The notes under the pieces: model-generated
What the model was told of the DNA's origin: nothing
What the model saw: only the letters and a program-made list of their open reading frames with translations
Databases searched by the model: none
Translations under genes and position numbers: made by a program
Source of the DNA: Inhella sp.
GTDB taxonomy: Bacteria > Pseudomonadota > Gammaproteobacteria > Burkholderiales > Burkholderiaceae_C
Assembly: GCF_027532025.1 (NCBI RefSeq)
Contig: NZ_JAPZSY010000038.1
Location: 1-64,000 of the forward strand
Reading direction: 5' to 3'
DNA length: 64,000 nt
In this document: positions 15,350 to 23,100 of the stretch, piece after piece
Layout: each line of letters opens with the position of its first letter
Numbering within the stretch: the stretch's first letter is position 1

Positions 15350-17133
15350 AGCGCCAGCCCCACGCTGACGTGAAGCCGCCAGCCGCCGTCGAAGCGGGGT
15401 TGGCCGCGGGCCACATCGACCCGCAACAGCCCCACGGGGCTGCGCCAGCGCGCACCGAGGCCGGCGCCGAGGGCAGGTCGGGCTTCGGACCAGCTCAAAG
15501 CGGATTGGCCGGCGTCGACGAAGGCGGCCACGCCCAAGCCCTCGAGGCCGCCGACCCAGGCGGGCGGCAGGGGTTGAGTGCCTTCAAGGCTGGCGGTCCA
15601 CCAGCGGGTGCCGCCCACCGACTGGCCGTTGCGCGTGGGCCCGAGGGCGCGGTAGCTGTAGCCGCGCACGGATTCATCGCCCCCCGCGCGCCAGCGCAGG
15701 CCCTCGGGCAGGTTCAGGGCGTCCACCCGGGACCACAGCTGCCCGGCCTCAAGCCGCAGGGCGACTTGTCGCCCGCCGGCCATGGGCACGAAGGCCTGCC
15801 AGCGGCCCTGAAGGCGCACCAGCGGCCCTTGTGCCTGGCCGGTTTGCGCCTCGTTGGCACGGGCCTGCCCCAGGGCGGTTTGCAGCAGCCACGCTTGCCC
15901 CCGCGTGGGGAGGATGACGCTGTCCAAATCGCGCCAGGTGGGGTTGAGGTGCAGCAACAGGGCCTGGGCGTTGCGGTGCTGTGCACCGGTGCCCTGTTGG
16001 CTGTTGAGCAGTTCCAGGGCCAGGGTGCGGTCTTCGCGCCGGGTTTCGAACACGCGGCCCACCCGCAAGGAGGCTTGGGAGAACGGCGCGTCGTCGGACT
16101 CTTCCCGTTGCCACGACACCGCCACGAGCCGGCGCTGCTGACGGGCTTCGGGGTGGGTGCTGGCTTCGAACTCCGCCAACTGGCTCAGGCGGCCCAAGGC
16201 CAACTTGGTGCGGGTGCGCACCGGCCAGCCCCAGGGCAGGCGGTGGACGTGTTCGACGGTGGCGCGCTCGCCGCTGTTGCTTTGCCAGCCCAGGCCCAGC
16301 GCCACCTGCTGCAAGGGGGCCTCGCGCAGCCGCACGCGCACGGGCATGCGGTCACCGTCGAGGCCCTCGGGGTCGAGCTCGACCTGCACGGCATCGAACA
16401 TGCCGCTCTTGAGCAGGCGCTCTTGCGCGTCCAGCAGGCGTTGCTCGGTGGTGCGGCTGCCCTCGGGCAGCCCCAGCAGCTTGCGGGTGCGGGTCTCGTC
16501 GTGGTGCACCAGGCCCGTGAACGTCACGGCACCGAGGCGAATGGCAGGTCCCGGCTCCAGGCGCAAGCGCAGGTCCACGGCCTGGGCCTCGGCGTCGACC
16601 TCGGCCTCGGTCTGCGCCCAGCGCGCCAAGGGGTAGCCCTGGGTCCGAGCGCGAGACAGCAGGGCCCGTTTGGCGTTGGACCACGCCTCTTGGCCGAAAA
16701 CGTCGCCCTCACGCAGGGGCCACCAGTCGCGCCAGGAGGCAACGGGACGCGAGCGCTCGTCGGGGTCCAGCTCGGGGGCGGCGGGTTCGGCTTCGAGCGA
16801 GAGGCTGCGAACGCGTGCCGCGGGGCCCGGGTCGATGCGCAGCAGGCCGGCGTCGCAGTCCAAGGTCACGTCGGCAGGGCTGAAGTGCCCCAGGGTTTCG
16901 AGCAGCTCGCGCGCTTGGGCCGGCGCCAACTGGCACAGGCGGCGGCGCTCGGCGCCATCCAGCGGCGTGCGTTCGTTGGCCCGGGCCAAGGCGCGGGCCA
17001 GGTCCAGGTGGCGCAGCATCAGCGCCGCGACCGGAGCCGGGGCGTCCACACGCAGCGCAGCCGCCTGCACGGTGCCCCAAGCCCCCGCGCCACCCACCAG
17101 CACCGCGGCCAGCAGACGGTGCCAGGGCGTCAT
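15346..17133 (-). CDS. tamA: Outer-membrane assembly factor TamA (Omp85 family)
   Basis: The 595-residue protein starts with a signal peptide (MTPWHRLLAAVLVGGAGAWG, cleavage near VQAAA). Three POTRA-like repeats follow (roughly residues 30-240, including LDCDAGLLRIDPGP and GAVTFTGLVHHDETRTRKLL), then a 16-strand Omp85 barrel. Loop 6 carries the diagnostic VRGY motif (ESVRGYSYRALG), and the last residue is a hydrophobic leucine after a strand. TamA sits in the outer membrane and partners TamB. Start is the ATG at 17133, which overlaps the vWA gene stop (ATGA) and gives a correct signal peptide; longer in-frame starts lie inside the vWA gene. Confidence 0.94.
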   Translation of the reverse strand: MTPWHRLLAAVLVGGAGAWGTVQAAALRVDAPAPVAALMLRHLDLARALARANERTPLDGAERRRLCQLAPAQARELLETLGHFSPADVTLDCDAGLLRIDPGPAARVRSLSLEAEPAAPELDPDERSRPVASWRDWWPLREGDVFGQEAWSNAKRALLSRARTQGYPLARWAQTEAEVDAEAQAVDLRLRLEPGPAIRLGAVTFTGLVHHDETRTRKLLGLPEGSRTTEQRLLDAQERLLKSGMFDAVQVELDPEGLDGDRMPVRVRLREAPLQQVALGLGWQSNSGERATVEHVHRLPWGWPVRTRTKLALGRLSQLAEFEASTHPEARQQRRLVAVSWQREESDDAPFSQASLRVGRVFETRREDRTLALELLNSQQGTGAQHRNAQALLLHLNPTWRDLDSVILPTRGQAWLLQTALGQARANEAQTGQAQGPLVRLQGRWQAFVPMAGGRQVALRLEAGQLWSRVDALNLPEGLRWRAGGDESVRGYSYRALGPTRNGQSVGGTRWWTASLEGTQPLPPAWVGGLEGLGVAAFVDAGQSALSWSEARPALGAGLGARWRSPVGLLRVDVARGQPRFDGGWRLHVSVGLAL

Positions 17134-18299
17134 CGGCTGAGGTGGCGCATGGCCGATTCCAACCCCGCCAGCGACAAGGGGTGCATGTGCTGGTGCATCA
17201 GGCCTTGAATGAGCTGGATGCTCGGTCGGTACTCCCACACGCCTGGCGGTTCGGGGTTGATCCAGACGTGCTTCGGGAAGGCCTGCGTGAGTCGGTCCAG
17301 CCAAACGCTGCCAGGTTCTTCATTCATGGTTTCCACGCTGCCGCCGGGCTGCAGCACTTCGTAAGGGCTCATGGTGGCATCGCCCACGAACACCAGCTTG
17401 TAGTCGCGGTTGTACTTGTGGATGAGGTCCCAGGTGGACGTGCGCTCGGCGTGACGGCGACGGTTGTTCTTCCAGACGTGGTCGTACACGCAGTTGTGAA
17501 AGTAAAAGAACTCCAGGTGCTTGAACTCTGTCTTGACGGCGGTGAACAGCTCTTCCACCCGGTGCACGTGGTCGTCCATCGACCCACCAACGTCCATCAG
17601 CAACAGCACCTTGACCTTGTTGTGCCGCTCCGGGCGCATCTTCAAGTCCAGCAGCCCGCCGGCAGCCGCGGTGGCTTGGATGGTGTCGTCGAGCGCCAGT
17701 TCGCTGGCTGCGCCCTCGCGCGCGAAGCGACGCAGGCGCCGCAAGGCCACCTTGATGTTGCGCGTGCCCAGCTCGCGCTGGTCGTCGTAGTCGCGGTAGC
17801 TGCGCTGCTCCCAGACCTTGACCGCGCGCCGCTGTCCGCCGCTGCCGCCGATCCGGACGCCCGCCGGGTTGAAGCCCCCGTTGCCGAAGGGGCTGGTGCC
17901 ACCGGTGCCGATCCAACGGGAGCCGCCCTGGTGGCGCTCCTGCTGTTCCTCCAGCCGCTTTTTCAGCGTGTCCATCAACTCGTCCCAGCCCATGGCCTGG
18001 AGCGCTGCCCGCTCTTCGGGCGAGAGCTCGCGCTCGATCTGCTGGCGCAGCCAGTCGTCGGGCAGGGCGCGGGCGAGGTCAATCTTGAGTTCGGCGCCGC
18101 CCAGGTAGGCCGCGAAGGCGCGGTCGAAGCGGTCGTACAAGGCTTCGTCTTTCACCAGCACCGTGCGGGCGAGCAGGTAGAACTCGTCCACCGAGGGGCC
18201 GATGATGCCGGCCCGCAGGGCTTCCAACAGGGTCAGGAACTCCTTGGGAGACACCGGCAGCCGTGCCGCTCGCAGCGCGTAAAAAAACGGCAAAAGCAT
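17130..18299 (-). CDS. CoxE-like von Willebrand factor A protein (MoxR partner)
   Basis: The 389-residue protein matches the vWA family that pairs with MoxR AAA+ ATPases. The N-terminal helical region is MLLPFFYALRAARLPVSPKE; a glycine-rich linker GGSRWIGTGGTSPFGNGGFN comes next; and the vWA domain begins LLLMDVGGSMDDHV at about residue 240. The MIDAS motif is DVGGSM rather than DxSGS, as is usual for this subfamily, so metal binding may be altered. FHNCVYDHVWKNNRRR and PGGSVETMNEEPG are also family signatures. The likely moxR lies 2 kb away on the same strand with a GNAT and an opposite-strand GGDEF gene between them. Start at ATG 18299 removes a non-homologous extension. Confidence 0.88.
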   Translation of the reverse strand: MLLPFFYALRAARLPVSPKEFLTLLEALRAGIIGPSVDEFYLLARTVLVKDEALYDRFDRAFAAYLGGAELKIDLARALPDDWLRQQIERELSPEERAALQAMGWDELMDTLKKRLEEQQERHQGGSRWIGTGGTSPFGNGGFNPAGVRIGGSGGQRRAVKVWEQRSYRDYDDQRELGTRNIKVALRRLRRFAREGAASELALDDTIQATAAAGGLLDLKMRPERHNKVKVLLLMDVGGSMDDHVHRVEELFTAVKTEFKHLEFFYFHNCVYDHVWKNNRRRHAERTSTWDLIHKYNRDYKLVFVGDATMSPYEVLQPGGSVETMNEEPGSVWLDRLTQAFPKHVWINPEPPGVWEYRPSIQLIQGLMHQHMHPLSLAGLESAMRHLSR

Positions 18300-18363
18300 G
18301 TCACGATTGTGGCTTGCGCAGCTGCATTGCGGCGCACCGCTCACCCGCACCCCGCTCGACCGC

Positions 18364-19521
18364 ATGCCATCGATCAACCCCGCCGAGCTGCTGCTGATCA
18401 TGATGTTCGTGCAGCAGAGCTTGGCCATCGTGGGCTGGATGGTGGCTGGGCGTTTGGGCATCGCCCCCACGGTGCCGGCCTGGCATTGGGCTGCGGCATC
18501 GGCCTTTGCCGCCAGTGCGGTGGGTTTGGCCGTTTGGACGCAGGACGCCTGGTTGCGCCACGGCCTGGCCAACATGCTGATCCCTGGGGTGTTCGTGACC
18601 CTGCGTTTGGGCTTGCAGACCTTGTTCAGGGGGCCGCGTCACGACCCCGAAAACCTGTTGGTCATCGTGCTCAGCGTGGGGCTGGCACTGGCCGGGAACT
18701 TGTTCCAAGCGATCGAGCCCTGGCCGGTGTGGGTCTCCTCGGTCTTGACGACCTTTTGCCTGTGGCGCTGCGCCCAAGTGGTGGGGCCTTTGGTGAAGGC
18801 CGAACTGGGGGCGCAATCGGCATGGGTGGTGGTCGTTCCCCTGCGGATCGCGGCGCTGTTGTTCGCCGCGCGGGGCTTGGGTGCCATGGTGTGGCCCACG
18901 GTCTTGGGCGTGCCTTTGGCGCAGGACACGCCCGTCAACGTCACCGTTCTGGCCTTGCTCATGACCTTGGGCATCTTGGTGCATCTGTGTCTGGGTGTGG
19001 CCGTGGCTTTGCGCTTGATGGTGCGCCTGCGCAAGTTGTCGAGGCTGGATGCGCTCACCGGTTTGCCCAACCGGCGCGCCGCCGAGACCATGCTGGCGCA
19101 AATGGTGCAGGCGCGCCGGCAGTTGCAGCGCCCGGCCAGCTTGTTGGTGCTGGATGTGGATCACTTCAAGCGGGTGAACGACGAACACGGCCACCTGGTG
19201 GGCGACCGGGCCCTGGTGCACATCGCGCGCACCCTGCAAGCGAATGTGCGCAATGGCGACAGCGTGGCCCGGGTGGGCGGCGAGGAATTCCTGGTGCTCT
19301 TGCCCAACACCACGCTGGCGGAGGCCACCGACTTGGCGGAGCGGCTGCGGGCGTGCTTGGCCAGCAGCCCCTTGCGGGCGGGAAGCACCGAGCTGGCCAT
19401 GACCGTGAGCATCGGCGTGGCGGAGTTGGCGCCTGCCGAGACCGCCACGGCCTGCGCGGAACGGGCCGATGCCGCGATGTACCGAGCCAAGCGCGCGGGG
19501 CGCAACCGGGTTGAGGCCTGA
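18364..19521 (+). CDS. Diguanylate cyclase (membrane-bound GGDEF protein)
   Basis: The 385-residue protein has an N-terminal membrane sensor part with about six to seven hydrophobic segments (residues 10-225). The GGDEF domain follows: LSRLDALTGLPNRRAAETML, LVLDVDHFKRVNDEHGHLVG, and active-site RVGGEEF at about residue 300. RNGD lies five residues before GGEEF, so the inhibitory I-site (RxxD) is intact and feedback by c-di-GMP is expected. The enzyme makes c-di-GMP from two GTP. Start is ATG 18364 (MPSINPAELLLIMMF); an ATG 22 codons earlier overlaps the vWA start. It interrupts the vWA-moxR neighbourhood on the opposite strand. Confidence 0.9.
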   Translation: MPSINPAELLLIMMFVQQSLAIVGWMVAGRLGIAPTVPAWHWAAASAFAASAVGLAVWTQDAWLRHGLANMLIPGVFVTLRLGLQTLFRGPRHDPENLLVIVLSVGLALAGNLFQAIEPWPVWVSSVLTTFCLWRCAQVVGPLVKAELGAQSAWVVVVPLRIAALLFAARGLGAMVWPTVLGVPLAQDTPVNVTVLALLMTLGILVHLCLGVAVALRLMVRLRKLSRLDALTGLPNRRAAETMLAQMVQARRQLQRPASLLVLDVDHFKRVNDEHGHLVGDRALVHIARTLQANVRNGDSVARVGGEEFLVLLPNTTLAEATDLAERLRACLASSPLRAGSTELAMTVSIGVAELAPAETATACAERADAAMYRAKRAGRNRVEA

Positions 19522-19549
19522 GGCCTGAGCCCGGTCGGACCCGAAGGGC

Positions 19550-20146
19550 TCAAACCCTGCGCTGCAGGTCCAGCCGATCCAACAGGCGCTGTTGGGCCGC
19601 GGGCCACTCGGCCCGGGTCATGCTGTACATCACCGTGTCGCGCACGGTGCCATCGCGGCGGCGAGCGTGGTGGCGCAACACGCCGTCGCGGCGCGCGCCC
19701 AAGCGCTCGATGGCGGCCTGACTGGCCAGGTTGAGGGCATCGGTGCGCCAGCCCACCAGGGCGGCGCCCAGGGTGTCGAAGGCATGGTGCATGAGCAACC
19801 ATTTGCACGTCGTGTTCACGCTGGTGTGTTGCCAGCGCTGGGCGATCCAGGTGTAGCCGATCTCGAGTCGATCGAGGTCGCTCACGATGTCGTGATAACT
19901 GGTGCTGCCGATGACCTCGCCGGAGTCGGACAGGCAGATGGCGAAGGGCAGGCGGCTGCCGGCGGCCTGTTGCGCCAGGGCTTTGGCGATGTAGGCGGCG
20001 GTGCCATCGGGTTCGGGCACCGAGGTAACGCGCAGCTGCCACAACCCCCCATCGGCCGCAGCGGCACGCAAACCGGCCTCGTGGGCTGGGCTCAAGGGCT
20101 CCAACCGAACCGGATGGCGCGTGAGCACCACCGGTGACACCTTCAT
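19550..20146 (-). CDS. GNAT N-acetyltransferase (RimJ/RimL type)
   Basis: The 198-residue product is a GNAT enzyme of the RimJ/RimL subgroup: VRLEPLSPAHEAGLRAAAAD at the start, LPFAICLSDSGEVIGSTSYH as the central beta strands, ALNLASQAAIERLGARRDGV as the typical AsnxxSxxAxxxLGaxxeG acetyl-CoA-binding ending, and a short C-terminal helix. It acetylates an amine on an unknown substrate. Its ATG overlaps the moxR stop (ATGA), so translation is coupled to the ATPase, which is unusual and suggests shared expression. Confidence 0.88.
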   Translation of the reverse strand: MKVSPVVLTRHPVRLEPLSPAHEAGLRAAAADGGLWQLRVTSVPEPDGTAAYIAKALAQQAAGSRLPFAICLSDSGEVIGSTSYHDIVSDLDRLEIGYTWIAQRWQHTSVNTTCKWLLMHHAFDTLGAALVGWRTDALNLASQAAIERLGARRDGVLRHHARRRDGTVRDTVMYSMTRAEWPAAQQRLLDRLDLQRRV

Positions 20147-20988
20147 CGGTGCTGGCGCTGCATGTGCAGCAGCTTTTCGAACAAGGTCAGGTCCTGTTCG
20201 TTCTTCAACAGCGCGCCCACCAGCGGGGGGACGCGCTGCGGCGCGCCGTCGGCCGAGGCCAAGGTGCTGGGGTCGATGTTCTCGGCCAGCAGCAGCCGCA
20301 ACCAGTCCAGCAACTCGCTGGTGGATGGCTTCTTCTTCAGCCCCGGCAGGTTGCGCACTTGGTAGAACGCCTTGAGGGCGGCGGCCAGCAGGTCGCTTTT
20401 GAGGTTGGGGAAGTGCACGTCCACGATCTGTTGCATCGTGGCTTCGTCGGGGAACTGGATGTAGTGGAAAAAGCAGCGGCGCAGGAAGGCGTCGGGCAGT
20501 TCTTTTTCGTTGTTGCTGGTGATGAAGACCAGCGGCCGCTGCCGGGCCTTGACGAGTTCGCGCGTCTCGTAGACGTAGAACTCCATGCGGTCGAGTTCGC
20601 GCAGGAGGTCGTTCGGGAACTCGATGTCGGCTTTGTCGATCTCGTCGATCAGCAAGGCCACCGGCCGATCCGCCGTGAAGGCTTGCCACAGCACACCCTT
20701 GACGATGTAGTGGTGGATGTCCTTCACCCGTTCGTCGCCCAACTGACTGTCGCGCAGACGGCTGACCGCGTCGTACTCGTACAGCCCTTGTTGCGCCTTG
20801 GTGCTGCTCTTGATGTGCCATTGCAGCAGCGGCATGCCCAGGGCGGCTGCCACTTCTTCGGCCAGCAGGGTCTTGCCGGTGCCCGGCTCGCCCTTGAGCA
20901 GCAGGGGCCGCTGCAGGGTCAGTGCCGCATTCACGGCGAGTTTGAGGTCGTCGGTGGCGACGTAATGCGCAGAGCCGGTGAATTTCAT
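20143..20988 (-). CDS. MoxR family AAA+ ATPase
   Basis: The 281-residue ATPase has Walker A GEPGTGKTLLAEEVAAALG (about residue 33), Walker B ALLIDEIDKAD, sensor 1 FITSNNEKELPDAFLRR with the arginine finger region, and a C-terminal lid. MoxR proteins act with vWA partners as chaperones that insert cofactors into or mature target complexes; the likely partner is the vWA gene ending at 17130. Start is ATG 20988 (MKFTGSAHYVATDDLK). A -10-like TATACT lies seven bases before this ATG, suggesting a leaderless message. The gene is divergent from the cytochrome c gene. Confidence 0.93.
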   Translation of the reverse strand: MKFTGSAHYVATDDLKLAVNAALTLQRPLLLKGEPGTGKTLLAEEVAAALGMPLLQWHIKSSTKAQQGLYEYDAVSRLRDSQLGDERVKDIHHYIVKGVLWQAFTADRPVALLIDEIDKADIEFPNDLLRELDRMEFYVYETRELVKARQRPLVFITSNNEKELPDAFLRRCFFHYIQFPDEATMQQIVDVHFPNLKSDLLAAALKAFYQVRNLPGLKKKPSTSELLDWLRLLLAENIDPSTLASADGAPQRVPPLVGALLKNEQDLTLFEKLLHMQRQHR

Positions 20989-21068
20989 GCGGTCCAGTAT
21001 AGGAAGGAGGGGTGGCCGACTCCTTCTAGAATCCGCGCCCATTCCGTCCGAACACCCCCGAGCTCACC
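20989..21068. promoter_or_regulatory. moxR / cytochrome c divergent promoter region
   Basis: On the minus strand TATACT (21001-20996) stands seven bases before the moxR ATG, so transcription should start at or next to the start codon. On the plus strand TAGAAT (21026-21031) could be the -10 of the cytochrome c gene, which begins 38 bases further. Neither has a clear -35 hexamer. Confidence 0.35.
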
Positions 21069-21713
21069 ATGACGCTTTTCCGCCTCCTGACTGCTGTGGC
21101 CGTTGCCTTGGCCGTGTTGCCTGCCATGGCCCAAGACGCCCAGCGTGGCGAGAAGCAAGCCGCCATGTGCATCGGCTGCCACGGCATCCCGGGTTACCGC
21201 GCCAGTTTTCCTGAGGTGTACCAGGTGCCCAAGATCGCGGGGCAAAACGCGGCCTACATCCAGGCCGCGCTCAACGCCTACGCCAAGGGCGAGCGCAAGC
21301 ACCCGTCCATGCGGGGCATCTCCGGCAGCCTGAGCGAGCAGGACATGAAGGATTTGGCTGCCTATTACGCGCAACTGGGCGCACCGTACCCGACCAGCCC
21401 GGTGACCCCGCCAGCGCCGTCGGTCGACGTGGCCAAGCTGCTGGAGAAGGGCGCCTGCATCTCCTGCCACGGTGCCAACTTCAACAAGCCCATCAGCGAC
21501 GCCTACCCCAAGATCGCCGGCCAGCCGGCCGATTACCTGTTGGTGGCCCTGCGCAGCTACCAGCAAAGCAAGCACACCACCTGGGGGCGCGACAACGCCA
21601 TCATGGCCAACCAGGTCAAGGACTTCAAGCCGGCCGAGCTGAAGGCCATCGCCAAGTACTTGGCCTCGTTGCCCAGCGAAATGAAGACGGTGTCCCAGTC
21701 GCCGTTGCGCTGA
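21069..21713 (+). CDS. Di-haem cytochrome c (c4-like)
   Basis: The 214-residue protein has a signal peptide (MTLFRLLTAVAVALAVLPAM, cut before QDAQ) and two class-I cytochrome c domains with haem-binding CIGCH (about residue 35) and CISCH (about residue 138). The second domain repeats the PKIAGQ...Y element that follows each haem site (VPKIAGQNAAYI and YPKIAGQPADYL), as in cytochromes c4. It is periplasmic and probably carries electrons to a terminal oxidase. It is monocistronic: an intrinsic terminator follows. Confidence 0.92.
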   Translation: MTLFRLLTAVAVALAVLPAMAQDAQRGEKQAAMCIGCHGIPGYRASFPEVYQVPKIAGQNAAYIQAALNAYAKGERKHPSMRGISGSLSEQDMKDLAAYYAQLGAPYPTSPVTPPAPSVDVAKLLEKGACISCHGANFNKPISDAYPKIAGQPADYLLVALRSYQQSKHTTWGRDNAIMANQVKDFKPAELKAIAKYLASLPSEMKTVSQSPLR

Positions 21714-21735
21714 ATCCCTCCGTTCGGCCCCTGTC

Positions 21736-21758
21736 AAGCCGCCCGCGGGCGGCTTTTT
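21736..21758 (+). terminator. Intrinsic terminator after the cytochrome c gene
   Basis: AAGCCGCC and GGCGGCTT form a GC-rich stem around a CGCG loop, followed by a run of five T residues, 23 bases after the cytochrome stop. The 100 bases between this and the HD-GYP start carry no recognisable gene. Confidence 0.9.
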
Positions 21759-21858
21759 CGTGCCGTCTTGCCGCTGAACTGGGGAACTCTCGGGGTGGCG
21801 TTGCCTCTGGCGATCGCATACTGGCGCGGTTCCTTGCCCTGCCAAGCGGGCCCCAGGC

Positions 21859-23100
21859 ATGCTGAAGAAGATCCCTACCGCGCAGGCCACTCTCGGGATG
21901 TTCCTCCAGTCCATGGAGGGCTCCTGGCTGAGCCATCCGTTTTGGAAGACGCGCTTCCTCATCACCGACGCCAAAGACCTCGCGGCCCTCAAGGCGTCGG
22001 GGGTGTCCCACGTCTGGATCGACGTGGCCCTGGGCAAAGACGTGGCCACGGTGGAGCCCCCGTTGCCCGCGCCGCGCCGAACCGCGCCCCCGGCGCCGAT
22101 GTCCCGGCAGGCCCCGGCCATCGTCAGCGCGCCGCCACCGCCGCCTCCCAGCCCGGCTGAGCGCACCAGCCTGTCCGAAGAAATGGTGCAGGCCGCGGCC
22201 GTGGTCAATCGGTCCAAAGAGGCCGTCGTCAGCATGTTCAACGAGGCCCGGCTGGGCCGTGCTGTCAGCCAAGAAAAGAGCGCGGCGGTGGTCGAGGACA
22301 TCGCCAGCTCGGTGTGGCGCAATCCGTCGGCTTTGATCAGCTTGGCGCGGCTCAAGACGCGCGACGATTACACCTACATGCACTCCGTGGCCGTCAGCGC
22401 CATGATGATCGCTTTGGCCAAGCAGCTGGGCATGAGCGAAGACCAACAGCGCGAGGCGGGCATGGCTGGCCTGCTGCACGATGTGGGCAAGATGCTGATG
22501 CCGCTCGAGGTGCTCAACAAGCCCGGCAGCCTGACGGACGAGGAGTTCTGCATCATGAAGGGACATCCCGCCCTCGGCCACAGTGCTTTGGCCGAAAGCG
22601 GGGCCTTTGCGGAAGGGGTGTTGGACGTGTGCCTGCACCACCACGAAAAGATGGACGGCTCGGGCTACCCCAAAGGGCTCCCGGCCGATCAAATCACCTT
22701 GCTGGCCCGCATGGGCGCGGTGTGCGACGTGTACGACGCCGTGACCAGCGTGCGTCCTTACAAGAATGCCTGGGACCCCGCCGGCTCCCTGGCCCGCATG
22801 GCGCAATGGAAGGGCCACTTCGACCCCAATGTGTTCCAGGCCTTCGTCATCAGCCTGGGCATTTTTCCGGTGGGCACCTTGGTCAAGCTCAAGTCGCAGC
22901 GCTTGGCCGTGGTGTTGGACCAAAACCCGGGCAAGCTGACGCAACCCGTCGTCCGGGTGTTCTTCTCGCTCAAGTCCAACATGCCGATCGACCTGCAAAC
23001 CCTGGACTTGAGCGCGGGCGGCGATGCCATCGTGGGCCGAGAGGACCCCGACGCCTGGGGCTTCAAGCACCTCAACGACCTTTGGAGTCAACCCCGATGA
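21859..23100 (+). CDS. HD-GYP cyclic di-GMP phosphodiesterase with DUF3391 N-terminus
   Basis: The 413-residue protein starts with a DUF3391-like domain (SMEGSWLSHPFWKTRFLITD, then VSHVWIDVALGKD), a proline-rich linker with seven consecutive prolines, and an HD-GYP domain. Metal ligands are in HSVAVSAM, LLHDVGK (about residue 205) and HHHEKMDGSGYPKGL (about residue 260), and the GYP motif is intact, so hydrolysis of c-di-GMP to GMP is expected. It is soluble. Its stop overlaps the start of the solute-binding protein gene (ATGA), which is an uncommon partner. Confidence 0.93.
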   Translation: MLKKIPTAQATLGMFLQSMEGSWLSHPFWKTRFLITDAKDLAALKASGVSHVWIDVALGKDVATVEPPLPAPRRTAPPAPMSRQAPAIVSAPPPPPPSPAERTSLSEEMVQAAAVVNRSKEAVVSMFNEARLGRAVSQEKSAAVVEDIASSVWRNPSALISLARLKTRDDYTYMHSVAVSAMMIALAKQLGMSEDQQREAGMAGLLHDVGKMLMPLEVLNKPGSLTDEEFCIMKGHPALGHSALAESGAFAEGVLDVCLHHHEKMDGSGYPKGLPADQITLLARMGAVCDVYDAVTSVRPYKNAWDPAGSLARMAQWKGHFDPNVFQAFVISLGIFPVGTLVKLKSQRLAVVLDQNPGKLTQPVVRVFFSLKSNMPIDLQTLDLSAGGDAIVGREDPDAWGFKHLNDLWSQPR

